From Streptacidiphilus albus JL83 (GTDB taxonomy: Bacteria; Actinomycetota; Actinomycetes; Streptomycetales; Streptomycetaceae): a stretch of DNA of 64,000 bases. The DNA is taken from contig NZ_JQML01000001.1 of the NCBI RefSeq assembly GCF_000744705.1, forward strand, positions 5,900,017 to 5,964,016, given 5' to 3'. Positions 35,339-44,837 of this stretch are shown piece by piece (the stretch's first letter is position 1; every line of letters starts with the position of its first letter). A model generated the notes under the pieces. It was not told the origin of the DNA, made no database searches, and worked only from the letters and a program-made list of their open reading frames with translations. The position numbers and the translations under genes are program-made.

Positions 35339-37609
35339 TCAGAGGAAGAGGGAGATGGGGTTCAGGTCCTGATAGCGCCTCGGTTCGGGTAGCAGGCCGA
35401 GTTGTACGGGCACATCGAACAGGCGCCCGGGGGCGAACCTCGGCCAGTGCGGGCGCAGACCGGGGACGATGACCTTGAACACGGGCATCCCCACATCGGG
35501 CCGGGTCTGGTCGAGGACCAGCAGTTCCATCCCGCGCTCCCGGACGAGGATCTCCGCTGCGGCGATGTCGGCGCGGAGATCCCCCCGGGGGACGTAGGGG
35601 TGGGTCTGCGGAGTGGTGGCAGGTCGGGCCGGATCCGGCTGAAGGTGGATCTGCTCGGCCAGGGTGGCGCTGCGCATCCAGTCGAGTGCGTCGGGGTCGG
35701 TGATGCCGTAGCCGGTTCCGTCGACCCGGGCTTCGACCACATTGGGGAGTAGCTGGTTGAGCTCGGTGAGGGCCCGCCGCAGGGCGATCCGGGGATCGAA
35801 GTGCGCCCCGAAGCCGAGCATGATGTCCTCGGCCGACTTGTCGGTCCGCCGGGACAGGGCCGCGAACACCGGTATGCCGAAGTCCGAGGTGAGGTCGAGT
35901 GCCCACACCTCCCGGTTCAACGAGCGGTGGACGCGCCGCATTTCCGAGTTCCAGTCGTCACCGAAGGCGACCAGGTCGACGGCCGCCGCGCGGGTGCGGT
36001 TGTACCACCACAGGGCTGTCGCGTCGCGTTCGACCAGTTCCAGGAAGCCCTGCAGCACGGCGTCCTCGGGGCTGCCGCCGGCCGCGCTGCCGTTGGAGCT
36101 GGCGACGCAGAAGACCTCTCCCCTGGTCTGCGGCGCGTTGTAGTAGAGCAGTGCTGTCGGCAGGAGCTTCTGCTGTCCCTCGGTGAGGGACCACACCGGC
36201 GTCCAGTCGATCCGGGCCTCCTCGTCGAAGGCGTCGCACGGCGGTTGGACCGAAGTGAGCTGCCGGGGGTCGTGGAGCTGAACGGTGTCCGGGTGGACAG
36301 CTCGCTCCGCCAGTTCGCGGTAGCTCCCCCGGATCACTGGTTCGTCGCCCTGGAGGTAGCCGGAGTGGCGCTCCAGCGCCTCGGCCAGAGCCCCGGCCCT
36401 GGCCTGCAGAGCCGTTGTGCCCTTGCCGCCGCTGGAGGTTCGCAGGCAGGCGCGCACCGCGTTGAGGCCACCCGGTGCGGCCGCCGGATTGAGCCCGGCG
36501 TGGAAGGAGTTGAGGAACTCGGGTCCGCGGGGATCCTGTTGGATCTCCTTCACCAGCCCCGTCACCGGATCGAGCAGGTGCCCGTACCGTGCCAGAAGCT
36601 GAGTCGGGGTGAGCACCCGATGGCCGCCACCGGAGGTGTCCTGCTTGATTCGGGAGGAGAGCACCACCGGAGCACCGACCCTGGCGGCGACCAGGGTCCG
36701 GTCGCCGCAGTCCGGGCACTGGGGGCGACGCGGCACTGGATGGCTGCCGCTCGCCAGGGTCAGGCTGTCGAAGGTCCAGAGCGACCGCTGGGTCGAACTA
36801 CGGTAACCAGCGAGCCACTTGGCTGCCTCCAGGGCAGCCAGGTGCAGGCCGGTCTGCAGGGTTGAGGAGGTCGAGCAGGCGGGGCGCGAGGCCGGGCCGG
36901 TCCGGGCCAGCGACTGCTGGATGTGCGCCTCGACCTGGCGTCCGCGCCAGAGCCGGTCGGCGAGGCAGGACCAGCACGCCTGCCCCGGGAGGCCGAAGAA
37001 CGGACCGATCCACTGCTGGGTGCCGGCGCAGCTGACGGGCAGCCAGGGGCGGCCGATGCGCCGGTGCTCGGCGTCGATCTCCCTCAGCGCAGGGTCGAGG
37101 TAGTCGTCGCACAGCACCACCGTCAGGTCGGCCGCGTCCGACGGGTGCGCCGGGGGAACGTGCAGACCGGCTCCCATGAGCGCGGTGCGGAGGAAGGCAG
37201 GCTCGGTGCGACCCAGGGTCAAGGCGCGCACGGCTGCCTGGGCCCGGGCGGCGACCGCCTCCGAACCGTTGAGCCCGGCGGCCTCCCAGTAGGAGTGCTC
37301 GGCTCCCGTCCGGTGGTCCGGTGCCGAGCTCGATCGGGCCGACAGCAGGCCGGCGGCCGAGAGCCGCTCGACGAGGTGCGAAGTCTGCTCGGGGGTGAGC
37401 ACGTCGGCGGCGGCCCGGCTGAGCCGGTCGATGTTCCTGGTTCCGTCGAGGAGAGGGGCCAACAGGGCTATGTGGTTGCCGTGGAGAGCAGTCACTTGCC
37501 GACCGGCCAGCAGGTACACGGCCTCGCCGGGCACCTGCTCGACCTGAAAGTGCGACTTGAATCCCAACAGCGCCATGCTGCTGCGACTATCCGCGAGCAG
37601 GTCCGTCAT
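35339..37609 (-). CDS. Fused E1-like/YcaO azoline cyclodehydratase
   Basis: 756 aa. The N-terminal ~330 residues form the leader-binding, E1-like part, with two zinc Cys pairs: CWSC (212-215) and CPDC (298-301). The C-terminal half is a YcaO domain. Its ATP-binding segments SSGGKGTTALQARAGALAEALERHSG and GFLELVERDATALWWYNR are clear in outline, but the end is PISLFL rather than the usual proline-rich tail. Such fusions bind a precursor leader and turn Cys, Ser or Thr into thiazolines or oxazolines with ATP. ATG 37609 overlaps the stop of the small upstream ORF (ATGA), so the peptide and enzyme are translationally coupled. Confidence 0.9.
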   Translation of the reverse strand: MTDLLADSRSSMALLGFKSHFQVEQVPGEAVYLLAGRQVTALHGNHIALLAPLLDGTRNIDRLSRAAADVLTPEQTSHLVERLSAAGLLSARSSSAPDHRTGAEHSYWEAAGLNGSEAVAARAQAAVRALTLGRTEPAFLRTALMGAGLHVPPAHPSDAADLTVVLCDDYLDPALREIDAEHRRIGRPWLPVSCAGTQQWIGPFFGLPGQACWSCLADRLWRGRQVEAHIQQSLARTGPASRPACSTSSTLQTGLHLAALEAAKWLAGYRSSTQRSLWTFDSLTLASGSHPVPRRPQCPDCGDRTLVAARVGAPVVLSSRIKQDTSGGGHRVLTPTQLLARYGHLLDPVTGLVKEIQQDPRGPEFLNSFHAGLNPAAAPGGLNAVRACLRTSSGGKGTTALQARAGALAEALERHSGYLQGDEPVIRGSYRELAERAVHPDTVQLHDPRQLTSVQPPCDAFDEEARIDWTPVWSLTEGQQKLLPTALLYYNAPQTRGEVFCVASSNGSAAGGSPEDAVLQGFLELVERDATALWWYNRTRAAAVDLVAFGDDWNSEMRRVHRSLNREVWALDLTSDFGIPVFAALSRRTDKSAEDIMLGFGAHFDPRIALRRALTELNQLLPNVVEARVDGTGYGITDPDALDWMRSATLAEQIHLQPDPARPATTPQTHPYVPRGDLRADIAAAEILVRERGMELLVLDQTRPDVGMPVFKVIVPGLRPHWPRFAPGRLFDVPVQLGLLPEPRRYQDLNPISLFL

Positions 37610-37758
37610 GCGTTCACCGCAACCGGGTTCTGTGTTTCGACGGTGAATTGGCTCCTCCAGCAGGTGCTGGAGGAGATGGACCCGCCACACTCCAGACCAT
37701 GGTTCAACTCCTCGATTATCAGGTCGTCGAGGGTTCCGGTTGCGGTGATCGTGGCCAT
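37606..37758 (-). CDS. Candidate azol(in)e RiPP precursor peptide
   Basis: 50 aa from ATG 37758, or 64 aa from ATG 37800 (GGAG lies 16 bases upstream of the latter; neither site is strong). The acidic leader contains LDDLIIEELNHGLE followed by CGG, a possible Gly-Gly cleavage point. The proposed core then begins SISSSTCW and ends NPVAVNA, with Ser, Thr and Cys clustered at its start as substrates for cyclodehydration. The stop overlaps the start of the YcaO enzyme gene. I do not recognise the core from any known family. Leader and core boundaries are inferred. Confidence 0.75.
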   Translation of the reverse strand: MATITATGTLDDLIIEELNHGLECGGSISSSTCWRSQFTVETQNPVAVNA

Positions 37759-38041
37759 GATGGGAATCCATTCGGAATAGGAGTGTGCGGTTCCTGTCAT
37801 TGCGCCGCGATCATTGCTCCGCTGCGGCACGAGATGAATTCTGCTGTGGCCCCACTGCCCCCACCAGTGGCCCGCTCACCGGTCCCGTGTGAAAATTTCA
37901 TGCCGCTGACCTGTATGAACACATCCCCTAGTCAGGAGCCCGGCACTGGTTCCCGGGACCCTCGGAATGGGACCTTCGAAAGGCTTTGGAGCCCGGACCG
38001 ATCCGATCGGAGCATCCGGCAGTCCTGCCACGGAGGAACCT

Positions 38042-38863
38042 ATGGAGATCAAGGTCTTGGGGCCGCTCAGCGCGGAAGCACGTGGAGTGTCCATCGTCCC
38101 GTCCGCGGGGAAGCCCCGGCAGATCCTCGCGCTGCTGGCCGTCTATGCCAACCAGGTCATTCCCGTCCCCACCCTGATGGAGGAGATCTGGGGAACCGAG
38201 ATGCCGCGCAGCGCGGCGACCACCCTGCAGACGTACATCCTGCAGCTGCGCCGCAAGCTGGCGTCGGCGCTCGGCCCCGACTCGCTCCACGGGTCGAAGG
38301 ACGTGCTGGTGACCCGGCACAGCGGGTACCTGCTGGAGGTGCAGCCGGGCGCGGTGGACGTGCACGAGTACGACCGGATCGTTGCCGACGGCCGTACCGC
38401 CGCTGATCGGGGCGACGCGGAGTCGGCCGCCGCCCGCTACCGGGAGGCCCTCGCCCTGTGGCGCGGTCCGGCGCTGGTGGATGTGCGGGTAGGTCCGATG
38501 CTGGAGATCGAGCTGGTGCGGTTGGAGGAGAGCCGGCTCGGGGTGCTGGAGCGGCGGATCGAGGCCGATCTCGCTCTCGGTCGGCATGACGAACTCCTCT
38601 CCGAGCTCACTTCCCTGGTGGTCCGTCATCCGCTGCACGAAGGGTTGCACGCCCAGTGCATGGTCGCGCTGTACCGGTCGGGGCGGCAGTGGCGGGCGCT
38701 GGAGGTCTACCAGGCGCTGCGCGGTCACCTGGTGGAGGAGCTGGGACTGGAGCCGTCCGCCCGGCTGCAGCGGATGCACCAGGCGGTGCTGGCCGGCGAC
38801 CCGGTGCTGGAGTACAGCGGGTCCCGGCGTCGGCTGTCGCTGCTGGACAGCTTCGCCGCCTGA
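38042..38863 (+). CDS. SARP family pathway activator
   Basis: 273 aa, small SARP. N-terminal OmpR-like winged helix (MEIKVLGPLSAEARG, then SAATTLQTYILQLRRKL), followed by the bacterial transcriptional activation domain (YREALALWRGPALVDV, HPLHEGLHAQCMVALYRSGR, ALEVYQALRGHLVEELGLEPS). No ATPase or TPR extension. ATG 38042 follows GGAGGAACCT. It stands at the left edge of the polyketide genes and is divergent from the RiPP operon, so it may control either or both. SARPs bind direct repeats with 11-bp phasing near the -35 position. Confidence 0.94.
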   Translation: MEIKVLGPLSAEARGVSIVPSAGKPRQILALLAVYANQVIPVPTLMEEIWGTEMPRSAATTLQTYILQLRRKLASALGPDSLHGSKDVLVTRHSGYLLEVQPGAVDVHEYDRIVADGRTAADRGDAESAAARYREALALWRGPALVDVRVGPMLEIELVRLEESRLGVLERRIEADLALGRHDELLSELTSLVVRHPLHEGLHAQCMVALYRSGRQWRALEVYQALRGHLVEELGLEPSARLQRMHQAVLAGDPVLEYSGSRRRLSLLDSFAA

Positions 38864-38890
38864 CTCCGTCGACCGTCGGTCCCTCCGTTG

Positions 38891-38925
38891 CCGAAGCCCC
38901 GTTCGCTCGTCGAGCGGGGCTTCGG
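38891..38925 (+). terminator. Hairpin after the SARP gene
   Basis: Arms CCGAAGCCCC (38891-38900) and GGGGCTTCGG (38916-38925) with further pairing of CGCTCG/CGAGCG inside, then TCTGT. It overlaps possible SARP heptamers at 38910-38938. Confidence 0.6.
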
Positions 38926-39039
38926 TCTGTCTCGATCGGGGATCAAGGGCTCGCTCGCACAGTGTGCGTCGAGAACGCGTTCGGCCGGCGGAGCCATCCG
39001 CCCCGCGGTCGAACTCCACCTTCATCCCAGGGGGCTCCC

Positions 39040-39813
39040 TTGCCTGTCATCGACCTCTCCTCACCCGTGGACGCCTCCGGCTGGGAGCCGGATCCCATCG
39101 TCCACGAGATCATGACGCCCGCCGAGGGCGCCCGACACATGGCCGACGAGATGCGCACGCACTTCGGTCTGGAGTTCGACCCGGCGGACCTGCCCGGCGG
39201 GGAGCTGCTCTCACTGGACACCATCACCCTGACCAGCCACACCGGCACTCATGTCGACGCGCCCTCGCACTACGGCTCGGTCGGCGACTACGGGGTTCCG
39301 CGCAACATCGACCAGATGCCGCTGGACTGGTTCCTGCGCCCGGCCGTGGTGCTGGACGTGCGGGACGTCGGGGTCGGCGTCATCGGGCGGGAGCGGATCG
39401 AGAAGGAACTCGCCCGGATCGGCTACCAGCCGCAGCCGCTGGACATCGTGATCCTGCACACCGGGGCGTCCCGCTTCGTCGGCACCCCGGACTACTTCAC
39501 CCAGTTCGCCGGCCTGGACGGCCCCGCCACCGAGTTCCTGCTGGACCTCGGCGTGCGGGTGATCGGCACCGACGCCTGGAGCCTGGACGCGCCCTTCGGC
39601 GACATGATCCGCCGCTTCCAGGAGACCGGTGACCGCTCGGTGCTGTGGCCCGCGCACTTCGCCGGGCGCCGTACCGAGTACTGCCAGATCGAACGGCTGG
39701 CCAACCTCGACGCGCTGCCGGCTCCGTTCGGCTTCCGGGTGTCCTGCTTCCCGGTGAAGATCGTCGGCGCCGGGGCCGGCTGGACCCGGGCGGTCGCCCT
39801 GGTGGACGAGTGA
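39040..39813 (+). CDS. PF04199-type cyclase / hydrolase
   Basis: 257 aa. The metal-binding motif HTGTHVDAPSHYG is the hallmark of the kynurenine formamidase/cyclase family, and the C-terminal HFAGRRTEYCQIERLANLDALP segment also fits. Members occur in many aromatic polyketide clusters, where they are thought to close a late ring. TTG 39040 is preceded by GGGGG at good spacing; no ATG fits. The stop overlaps the next gene (GTGA), so it is coupled to the thioesterase and probably shares a transcript with the polyketide synthase. Confidence 0.88.
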   Translation: MPVIDLSSPVDASGWEPDPIVHEIMTPAEGARHMADEMRTHFGLEFDPADLPGGELLSLDTITLTSHTGTHVDAPSHYGSVGDYGVPRNIDQMPLDWFLRPAVVLDVRDVGVGVIGRERIEKELARIGYQPQPLDIVILHTGASRFVGTPDYFTQFAGLDGPATEFLLDLGVRVIGTDAWSLDAPFGDMIRRFQETGDRSVLWPAHFAGRRTEYCQIERLANLDALPAPFGFRVSCFPVKIVGAGAGWTRAVALVDE

Positions 39814-40538
39814 GTACCGCGCGCCCGCCCTTCCTGTTCTGCTTCCACCACGCCGGCGCCGGGGTCTCCTGCTTCGCTCCCTGGCAGGACGTCGTCGGTG
39901 ACGCCGCCGAGGTCGTCCCGGTGCTGCTGCCGGGCCGTGACATCCGGGTCCGCGAGGCCCGGATCACCGACCCCGAGGAACTCCTGGTCGAACTGGACGC
40001 GTTGATAGGCCCGCTGCTGGACCGTCCCTACCTGCTGTACGGGCACAGCCTCGGCGGCCTGGTCGCGTACACCTTCGCCCGGCACCGCGAGCGGATGGGG
40101 GACGGCCCGGCACTGCTGGCGGTGGGGGCAGTGCAGCCGCCCCACCGGCGGTCACCGGTTCTGGCCGGGGCCGACCTGCCGGACCTGGAGCTGCTGCGCC
40201 TGCTGGTCGAGTTCGAGACGCTGCCGCCGGAGGCGGCGGACGGCGGACGGCTGTGGGAGCAGCGGGTGCTGCCCGCGCTCCGCGACGACCTCCGCCTCGC
40301 CGAGGCCCTCTGCCGGACCGAGCGCACCCGGCTCGACGCCCCGCTGCTGGCGCTCGCCGCCAGGGAGGACCCCATCTCGCCGCTGGTCGGCATGGCCGAG
40401 TGGGCCGACTACGCGCCGGCCGGATTCGATCTGCGCACCGTCCCCGGCACCCACTTCTTCGTCCGGGGGCAGGCCGCGCCGAAGCTGCTGCGGGAGGCGG
40501 CACTGTCGCTGCTCAGCCCCGAGTTGAGCACGCGTTGA
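39810..40538 (+). CDS. Type II thioesterase
   Basis: 242 aa alpha/beta hydrolase. N-terminal FCFHHAGAG and nucleophile motif YGHSLGG (Ser80), with the catalytic His in GTHFFVRGQ near the end. Type II thioesterases remove wrong or stalled acyl groups from carrier proteins. The GTG start overlaps the cyclase stop by four bases. The following 112 bases before the KSalpha gene show no ORF I can support. Confidence 0.92.
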   Translation: MSTARPPFLFCFHHAGAGVSCFAPWQDVVGDAAEVVPVLLPGRDIRVREARITDPEELLVELDALIGPLLDRPYLLYGHSLGGLVAYTFARHRERMGDGPALLAVGAVQPPHRRSPVLAGADLPDLELLRLLVEFETLPPEAADGGRLWEQRVLPALRDDLRLAEALCRTERTRLDAPLLALAAREDPISPLVGMAEWADYAPAGFDLRTVPGTHFFVRGQAAPKLLREAALSLLSPELSTR

Positions 40539-40650
40539 GGGGCGGGAGCGAGAGTCGTGACAACAGCCGAGCGAACAGAACTTCTGGATTCGGACAGAGA
40601 GGTGATGCGGTCGTGAAGACGAAGCGCACCCGGGCCATGGGGAGCCGACG

Positions 40651-41919
40651 ATGAGCCGGCGCGTGGTCATCACCGGGATCGGCGTGGTGGCCCCCGGTGG
40701 AATTGGCACCAAGGACTTCTGGTCACTGCTGACCGACGGGCGCACCGCGACCAGGGCGATCTCCCTGTTCGACGCCTCGACGTTCCGCTCCCGGATCGCG
40801 GCCGAGGCGGACTTCGACCCGGTCAGGGAGGGCCTGGAGCCCCAGGAGATCCGGCGGATGGACCGCGCCGCGCAGTTCGCGGTGGTCAGCGCCAGGGAGG
40901 CGATGGCCGACAGCGGCCTGGTCGTCGACGAGCTCGACCCGTTCCGGGTCGGGGTCACCATCGGCAGCGCCGTCGGCGCGACGATGAGTCTGGACCGCGA
41001 GTACGCCGTCGTCAGCAACGGCGGCGCGGACTGGGAGGTGGACCACCACTACGCGGTGCCGCAGCTGTTCGACTACTTCGTGCCCAGCTCCTTCGCCCGT
41101 GAGGTCGCCTGGAAGGTCGGTGCCCAGGGACCGACGGCGGTGGTCTCCACCGGCTGCACCTCCGGTCTGGACTCCATCGGCCACGCGGTGGAGCTGATCC
41201 GCGAGGGCAGCGCCGACGTCATGGTCGCCGGGGCCACCGAGGCCCCGATCTCACCGGTGTCCGTCGGCTGCTTCGACGCGATCAAGGCGACGTCTCCGCG
41301 CAACGACGACCCCGCCCACGCCTCGCGGCCGTTCGACCGCACCCGCAACGGCTTCGTGCTGGGCGAGGGCTCGGCGGTGTTCGTGCTGGAGGAGCTGGGC
41401 CGGGCCCGGGCGCGCGGCGCGTACATCTACGCCGAGATCGCCGGCTTCGCCTCCCGCAGCAACGCCTACAACATGACCGGACTGCGGGCCGACGGCCTGG
41501 AGATGGCGGAGGCCATCCGGGTCTCCCTGGACCAGGCCGGGCTGCCCGCCACCGCCGTGGACTACATCAACGCCCACGGATCGGGCACCAAGCAGAACGA
41601 CCGGCACGAGACCGCCGCGTTCAAGCGCAGCCTCGGCGACCACGCCTACGCCACGCCGGTCAGCTCCATCAAGTCCATGATCGGGCACTCCCTCGGGGCC
41701 ATCGGCTCCCTGGAGATCGCCGCCTGCGCGCTCGCCATCAAGCACAACGTGGTGCCCCCGACGGCGAACCTGCACGAGCCCGACCCGGAGTGCGACCTGG
41801 ACTACACCCCGCTGGTCGCGCGTGAGGTGCGGGTCGACACCGCGCTCAGCGTCGGCAGCGGCTTCGGCGGATTCCAGAGTGCCATGGTGCTCACCACACC
41901 CGAGCGGAGGTCGGCATGA
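40651..41919 (+). CDS. Type II PKS ketosynthase alpha
   Basis: 422 aa. It condenses malonyl units on the ACP together with the chain length factor. Active-site Cys169 lies in [13 protein letters not shown], and the catalytic His residues lie in [14 protein letters not shown] and [11 protein letters not shown]. The length and order match ActI-type KSalpha proteins. The stop overlaps the next start (ATGA), which couples the KSalpha and CLF subunits for equal synthesis. Its sequence is the aromatic type rather than the highly reducing polyene type, as far as I can judge. Confidence 0.97.
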   Translation: MSRRVVITGIGVVAPGGIGTKDFWSLLTDGRTATRAISLFDASTFRSRIAAEADFDPVREGLEPQEIRRMDRAAQFAVVSAREAMADSGLVVDELDPFRVGVTIGSAVGATMSLDREYAVVSNGGADWEVDHHYAVPQLFDYFVPSSFAREVAWKVGAQGPTAVVSTGCTSGLDSIGHAVELIREGSADVMVAGATEAPISPVSVGCFDAIKATSPRNDDPAHASRPFDRTRNGFVLGEGSAVFVLEELGRARARGAYIYAEIAGFASRSNAYNMTGLRADGLEMAEAIRVSLDQAGLPATAVDYINAHGSGTKQNDRHETAAFKRSLGDHAYATPVSSIKSMIGHSLGAIGSLEIAACALAIKHNVVPPTANLHEPDPECDLDYTPLVAREVRVDTALSVGSGFGGFQSAMVLTTPERRSA

Positions 41920-43175
41920 CCAGCGAACTGCTGGAGCGAGAGGCCGTCGAACCGGCGGCCGAGCGGGCGACCGCGGTCTTCACCGGCATCGGCGTCACCG
42001 CCCCCAACGGCCTGGGCACGGAGGCCTGGTGGCGGGCCACCCTGGCCGGCGAGAACGGCATCGCGACGATCACCCGCTTCGACCCGGCGAGCTACCCGTC
42101 CAGGCTGGCGGGGGAGGTGCCCGGGTTCGTCGCCAGCGAGCACATTCCCAGCCGGCTGCTGCCGCAGACCGACCCGATGACCCGGCTCGCGCTGACCGCG
42201 GCCAAGGAGGCGGTCACCGACGCCGGGGTGGACCCGGCCGAGATGCCGGACTTCTCGGCCGGCACCGTGACCGCGGCCTCGGCCGGCGGCTTCGAGTTCG
42301 GCCAGCGCGAGCTGGAGGCCCTGTGGAGCAAGGGCGGACAGTACGTCAGCGCCTACCAGTCCTTCGCCTGGTTCTACGCGGTGAACACCGGTCAGATCTC
42401 CATCCGGCACGGGCTGCGCGGACCCAGCGGTGTCCTGGTCACCGAGCAGGCCGGCGGCCTGGACGCGGTCGGCCAGGCCCGTCGGCAGATCCGCCGGGGC
42501 AGCCGGCTCATCGTCAGCGGCGGGGTGGACGGGGCGATCTGCCCCTGGGGGTGGACCGCGTTGCTGGCCGGCGGCCGGCTCAGCCCGGTCAACGACCCGG
42601 CCCGGGCCTACCTGCCCTTCGACACCGCCGCCTCCGGCTACGTGCCCGGCGAGGGCGGCGCGATCCTGGTCCTGGAGGACGAGCAGGCGGCCCGGGAGCG
42701 GGGGGCCCGGATCTACGGGGCCCTGTCCGGCTACGCGGCCACCTTCGACCCCGCCCCCGGCGTCGCCGGCCTCCCCGGCCTGCAGCGGGCCGCCGAGCTC
42801 GCGCTGGCCGATGCCGGGGTGACCGCCGAGCAGGTCGACGTGGTCTTCGCCGACGCCTCCGGCGTGCCCGGTCTCGACCGGGAGGAGGCCGACGCGATCA
42901 CCCGGCTCTTCGGCGCCCGCGGGGTTCCGGTGACCGCTCCGAAGACCATGACCGGACGGCTCTCCGCCGGGGGCGCGGCCCTCGACCTGGCGGCGGCCCT
43001 GCTGTCGCTCCGCGACGGCGTCATCCCGCCGACCACCAACGTCGGCGACCCCGCCGAGGGAATCGACCTCGACCTGGTCACCGAGGCGCGCAGGCAGCCG
43101 GTCCGGACCGCCCTGGTGCTGGCCCGGGGCTACGGGGGCTTCAACGCCGCCGCCGTGGTCACCGCCGGCCACTGA
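41916..43175 (+). CDS. Type II PKS chain length factor (KSbeta)
   Basis: 419 aa. Same fold as KSalpha, but the active-site Cys is replaced by Gln178 in [13 protein letters not shown], the standard CLF change. It pairs with KSalpha, decarboxylates malonyl-ACP for priming and sets chain length. The pocket residues that fix length cannot be read reliably without an alignment. The ATG overlaps the KSalpha stop. Confidence 0.97.
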   Translation: MTSELLEREAVEPAAERATAVFTGIGVTAPNGLGTEAWWRATLAGENGIATITRFDPASYPSRLAGEVPGFVASEHIPSRLLPQTDPMTRLALTAAKEAVTDAGVDPAEMPDFSAGTVTAASAGGFEFGQRELEALWSKGGQYVSAYQSFAWFYAVNTGQISIRHGLRGPSGVLVTEQAGGLDAVGQARRQIRRGSRLIVSGGVDGAICPWGWTALLAGGRLSPVNDPARAYLPFDTAASGYVPGEGGAILVLEDEQAARERGARIYGALSGYAATFDPAPGVAGLPGLQRAAELALADAGVTAEQVDVVFADASGVPGLDREEADAITRLFGARGVPVTAPKTMTGRLSAGGAALDLAAALLSLRDGVIPPTTNVGDPAEGIDLDLVTEARRQPVRTALVLARGYGGFNAAAVVTAGH

Positions 43176-43232
43176 ACCACCGATGGAACACCCGCCGGAA
43201 TTTCTGATCAACACTCAAGAGAGGTACGAATC

Positions 43233-43490
43233 ATGACACTTGCCGAACTCACTGCCCTGCTCCGGGAATGCGCCGGAGAGGCCGAAGGGGTCGACCTCGA
43301 CGGGGACGTCCTGGACACGCCGCTGGCGGACCTGGAGTACGACTCGCTCGCCGTCCTCCAGACGACGGGCCGCATCGAGCGGGACTACGGGATCCAGCTC
43401 TCCGACGACACCGTCGCCGAGGCCCACACCCCGCGGCTGCTGCTGGAGTACATCAACGAGAGTCTCGCGGCGCAGCGCGTCGCCGCCTGA
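43233..43490 (+). CDS. Type II PKS acyl carrier protein
   Basis: 85 aa. The phosphopantetheine site is Ser38 in LEYDSLAVLQT, and the rest is the acidic four-helix carrier fold. It completes the minimal polyketide synthase with the two upstream genes. A GAGAGG ribosome site precedes the ATG. Confidence 0.97.
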   Translation: MTLAELTALLRECAGEAEGVDLDGDVLDTPLADLEYDSLAVLQTTGRIERDYGIQLSDDTVAEAHTPRLLLEYINESLAAQRVAA

Positions 43491-43592
43491 TCCAGGGGCA
43501 CTGTCCCGAGCAACGCTGCTCGAACCCATCGCTGCCGGGGCCCGTCGCGGGCCCCGGCAGCCTGCTCTGCACCCACCGAAAGGAGCCGTTCC

Positions 43593-44774
43593 GTGCGTGT
43601 CCTGCTCGTGGTGACCCCGGTCAACAGCCATCTGCTCCCCATCGTCCCGCTCGCCCGGGCCCTGTCCGCCGCGGGGCACGACGTGGTCCTGTGCGGCGAA
43701 CCCGTCGCCGTGGCCACCGCGGGTGCGGCCGGCCTGTACACCGTCCCGGTGACGGCCCGACCGGCCGCGCCCGCGCCCGCCGCGCCCAAGCCCACTGCGC
43801 CGAAGCCCGCAGCCCCGTCGCCGGAGCCGGCCGCCGCGCCCGGAGCCCCCGGCTGGCAGCCGGACTGGGACCTGCTCGCCGGTCGCTGGCGGACCCGGAT
43901 CGGCCGGGTGATCGACGGCTACCTGGACTTCGCCCGGGACTGGCGTCCCGACCTGGTGATCTCCGACCCGCTGGAGTTCTGCGGTCTGCTCGTCGGCGGC
44001 GCCCTCGGGGTGCCGACCGTGGTCCACCGCTGGGGCCCGGACGTCCTCACCACCCTGGCCCGCGAACCGGCGGAACGCGCGCTCAAGGCCGTGGCCGAGG
44101 GCATCGGCCTGCTCGGCGGCCTGCCCGCACCGGCCCTGGTGCTCGACCCCACCCCGCCCCGGCTGCTCCACCCGGACACCGACCCGGGCCGCCCCATCCG
44201 CTTCGTCCCCTACAACGGTCAGGGGGACGTCCCGAGCCGGCGGCCCGCTCCGGACCGGCGGACCGTCTGCGTCTCCTACAGCGCCCGCACCGTCGACGAG
44301 TGCGGGGTCGGCGGACTGTCCGCGCTGGCCGCCGCGTTCGACGGACTGGACGGGGTGGACGCGGTGCTGACCCTCGGCGACGAGCACGCCGCCGGGCTCG
44401 GACGCCTGCCCGACAACGTCCGGGTGGTCCGGCCCGCGCCGCTGTCGCTGCTGCTGGACGGCTGCGCGGCGCTGGTCCACCACGGCGGTGCGGGCACCGG
44501 GCTGACCGCCCTGGTCCGCGGGCTGCCGCAACTGGTCCTGCCGCAGGCGCTGCCCGCCCTGGAGGTCTACGCGGAGCGGATCGCCGCCGCCGGCGCGGGA
44601 GTGTCCGTGGCCGCCGAGGAGCAGCACGACCCCGAGCGGTTGCGGGCGCACCTGGTGGCCCTGCTGGAGGAGCCCGGCTACCGGGACCGTGCGGGGGAGA
44701 TCGCGGACGAGGTCGGGGCCATGCCGCTGCCGGCCGAACTGGTGCCGGAGCTGGAGGCGTTGGCCGCCGGTTGA
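43593..44774 (+). CDS. GT1 family glycosyltransferase A
   Basis: 393 aa, GTG start after AAAGGAG. N-terminal VLLVVTPVNSHLLPIVPLARAL is the acceptor-domain signature; the donor domain holds CAALVHHGGAGTGLTAL, the dTDP-sugar binding motif. An unusual Ala/Pro/Lys-rich loop (about residues 55-85) interrupts the acceptor domain. It should attach a deoxysugar to the aglycone or to another sugar. It converges on glycosyltransferase B and is one of four in the cluster. Confidence 0.92.
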   Translation: MRVLLVVTPVNSHLLPIVPLARALSAAGHDVVLCGEPVAVATAGAAGLYTVPVTARPAAPAPAAPKPTAPKPAAPSPEPAAAPGAPGWQPDWDLLAGRWRTRIGRVIDGYLDFARDWRPDLVISDPLEFCGLLVGGALGVPTVVHRWGPDVLTTLAREPAERALKAVAEGIGLLGGLPAPALVLDPTPPRLLHPDTDPGRPIRFVPYNGQGDVPSRRPAPDRRTVCVSYSARTVDECGVGGLSALAAAFDGLDGVDAVLTLGDEHAAGLGRLPDNVRVVRPAPLSLLLDGCAALVHHGGAGTGLTALVRGLPQLVLPQALPALEVYAERIAAAGAGVSVAAEEQHDPERLRAHLVALLEEPGYRDRAGEIADEVGAMPLPAELVPELEALAAG

Positions 44775-44792
44775 GCGGTCCCGACAGCCGGA

Positions 44793-44824
44793 GGCGCCGC
44801 CGTCCCGACCGGGGCGGCGGCGCC
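44793..44824. terminator. Bidirectional terminator between glycosyltransferases A and B
   Basis: Arms GGCGCCGCCG (44793-44802) and CGGCGGCGCC (44815-44824) with a partly paired inner loop, in the convergent gap. Confidence 0.65.
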
Positions 44825-44837
44825 TTCTCGTCGTCTG

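Noticed and set aside
40539..40650. Small ORF between the thioesterase and KSalpha
   Set aside because: Only very short frames without a clear ribosome site or recognisable sequence are present.
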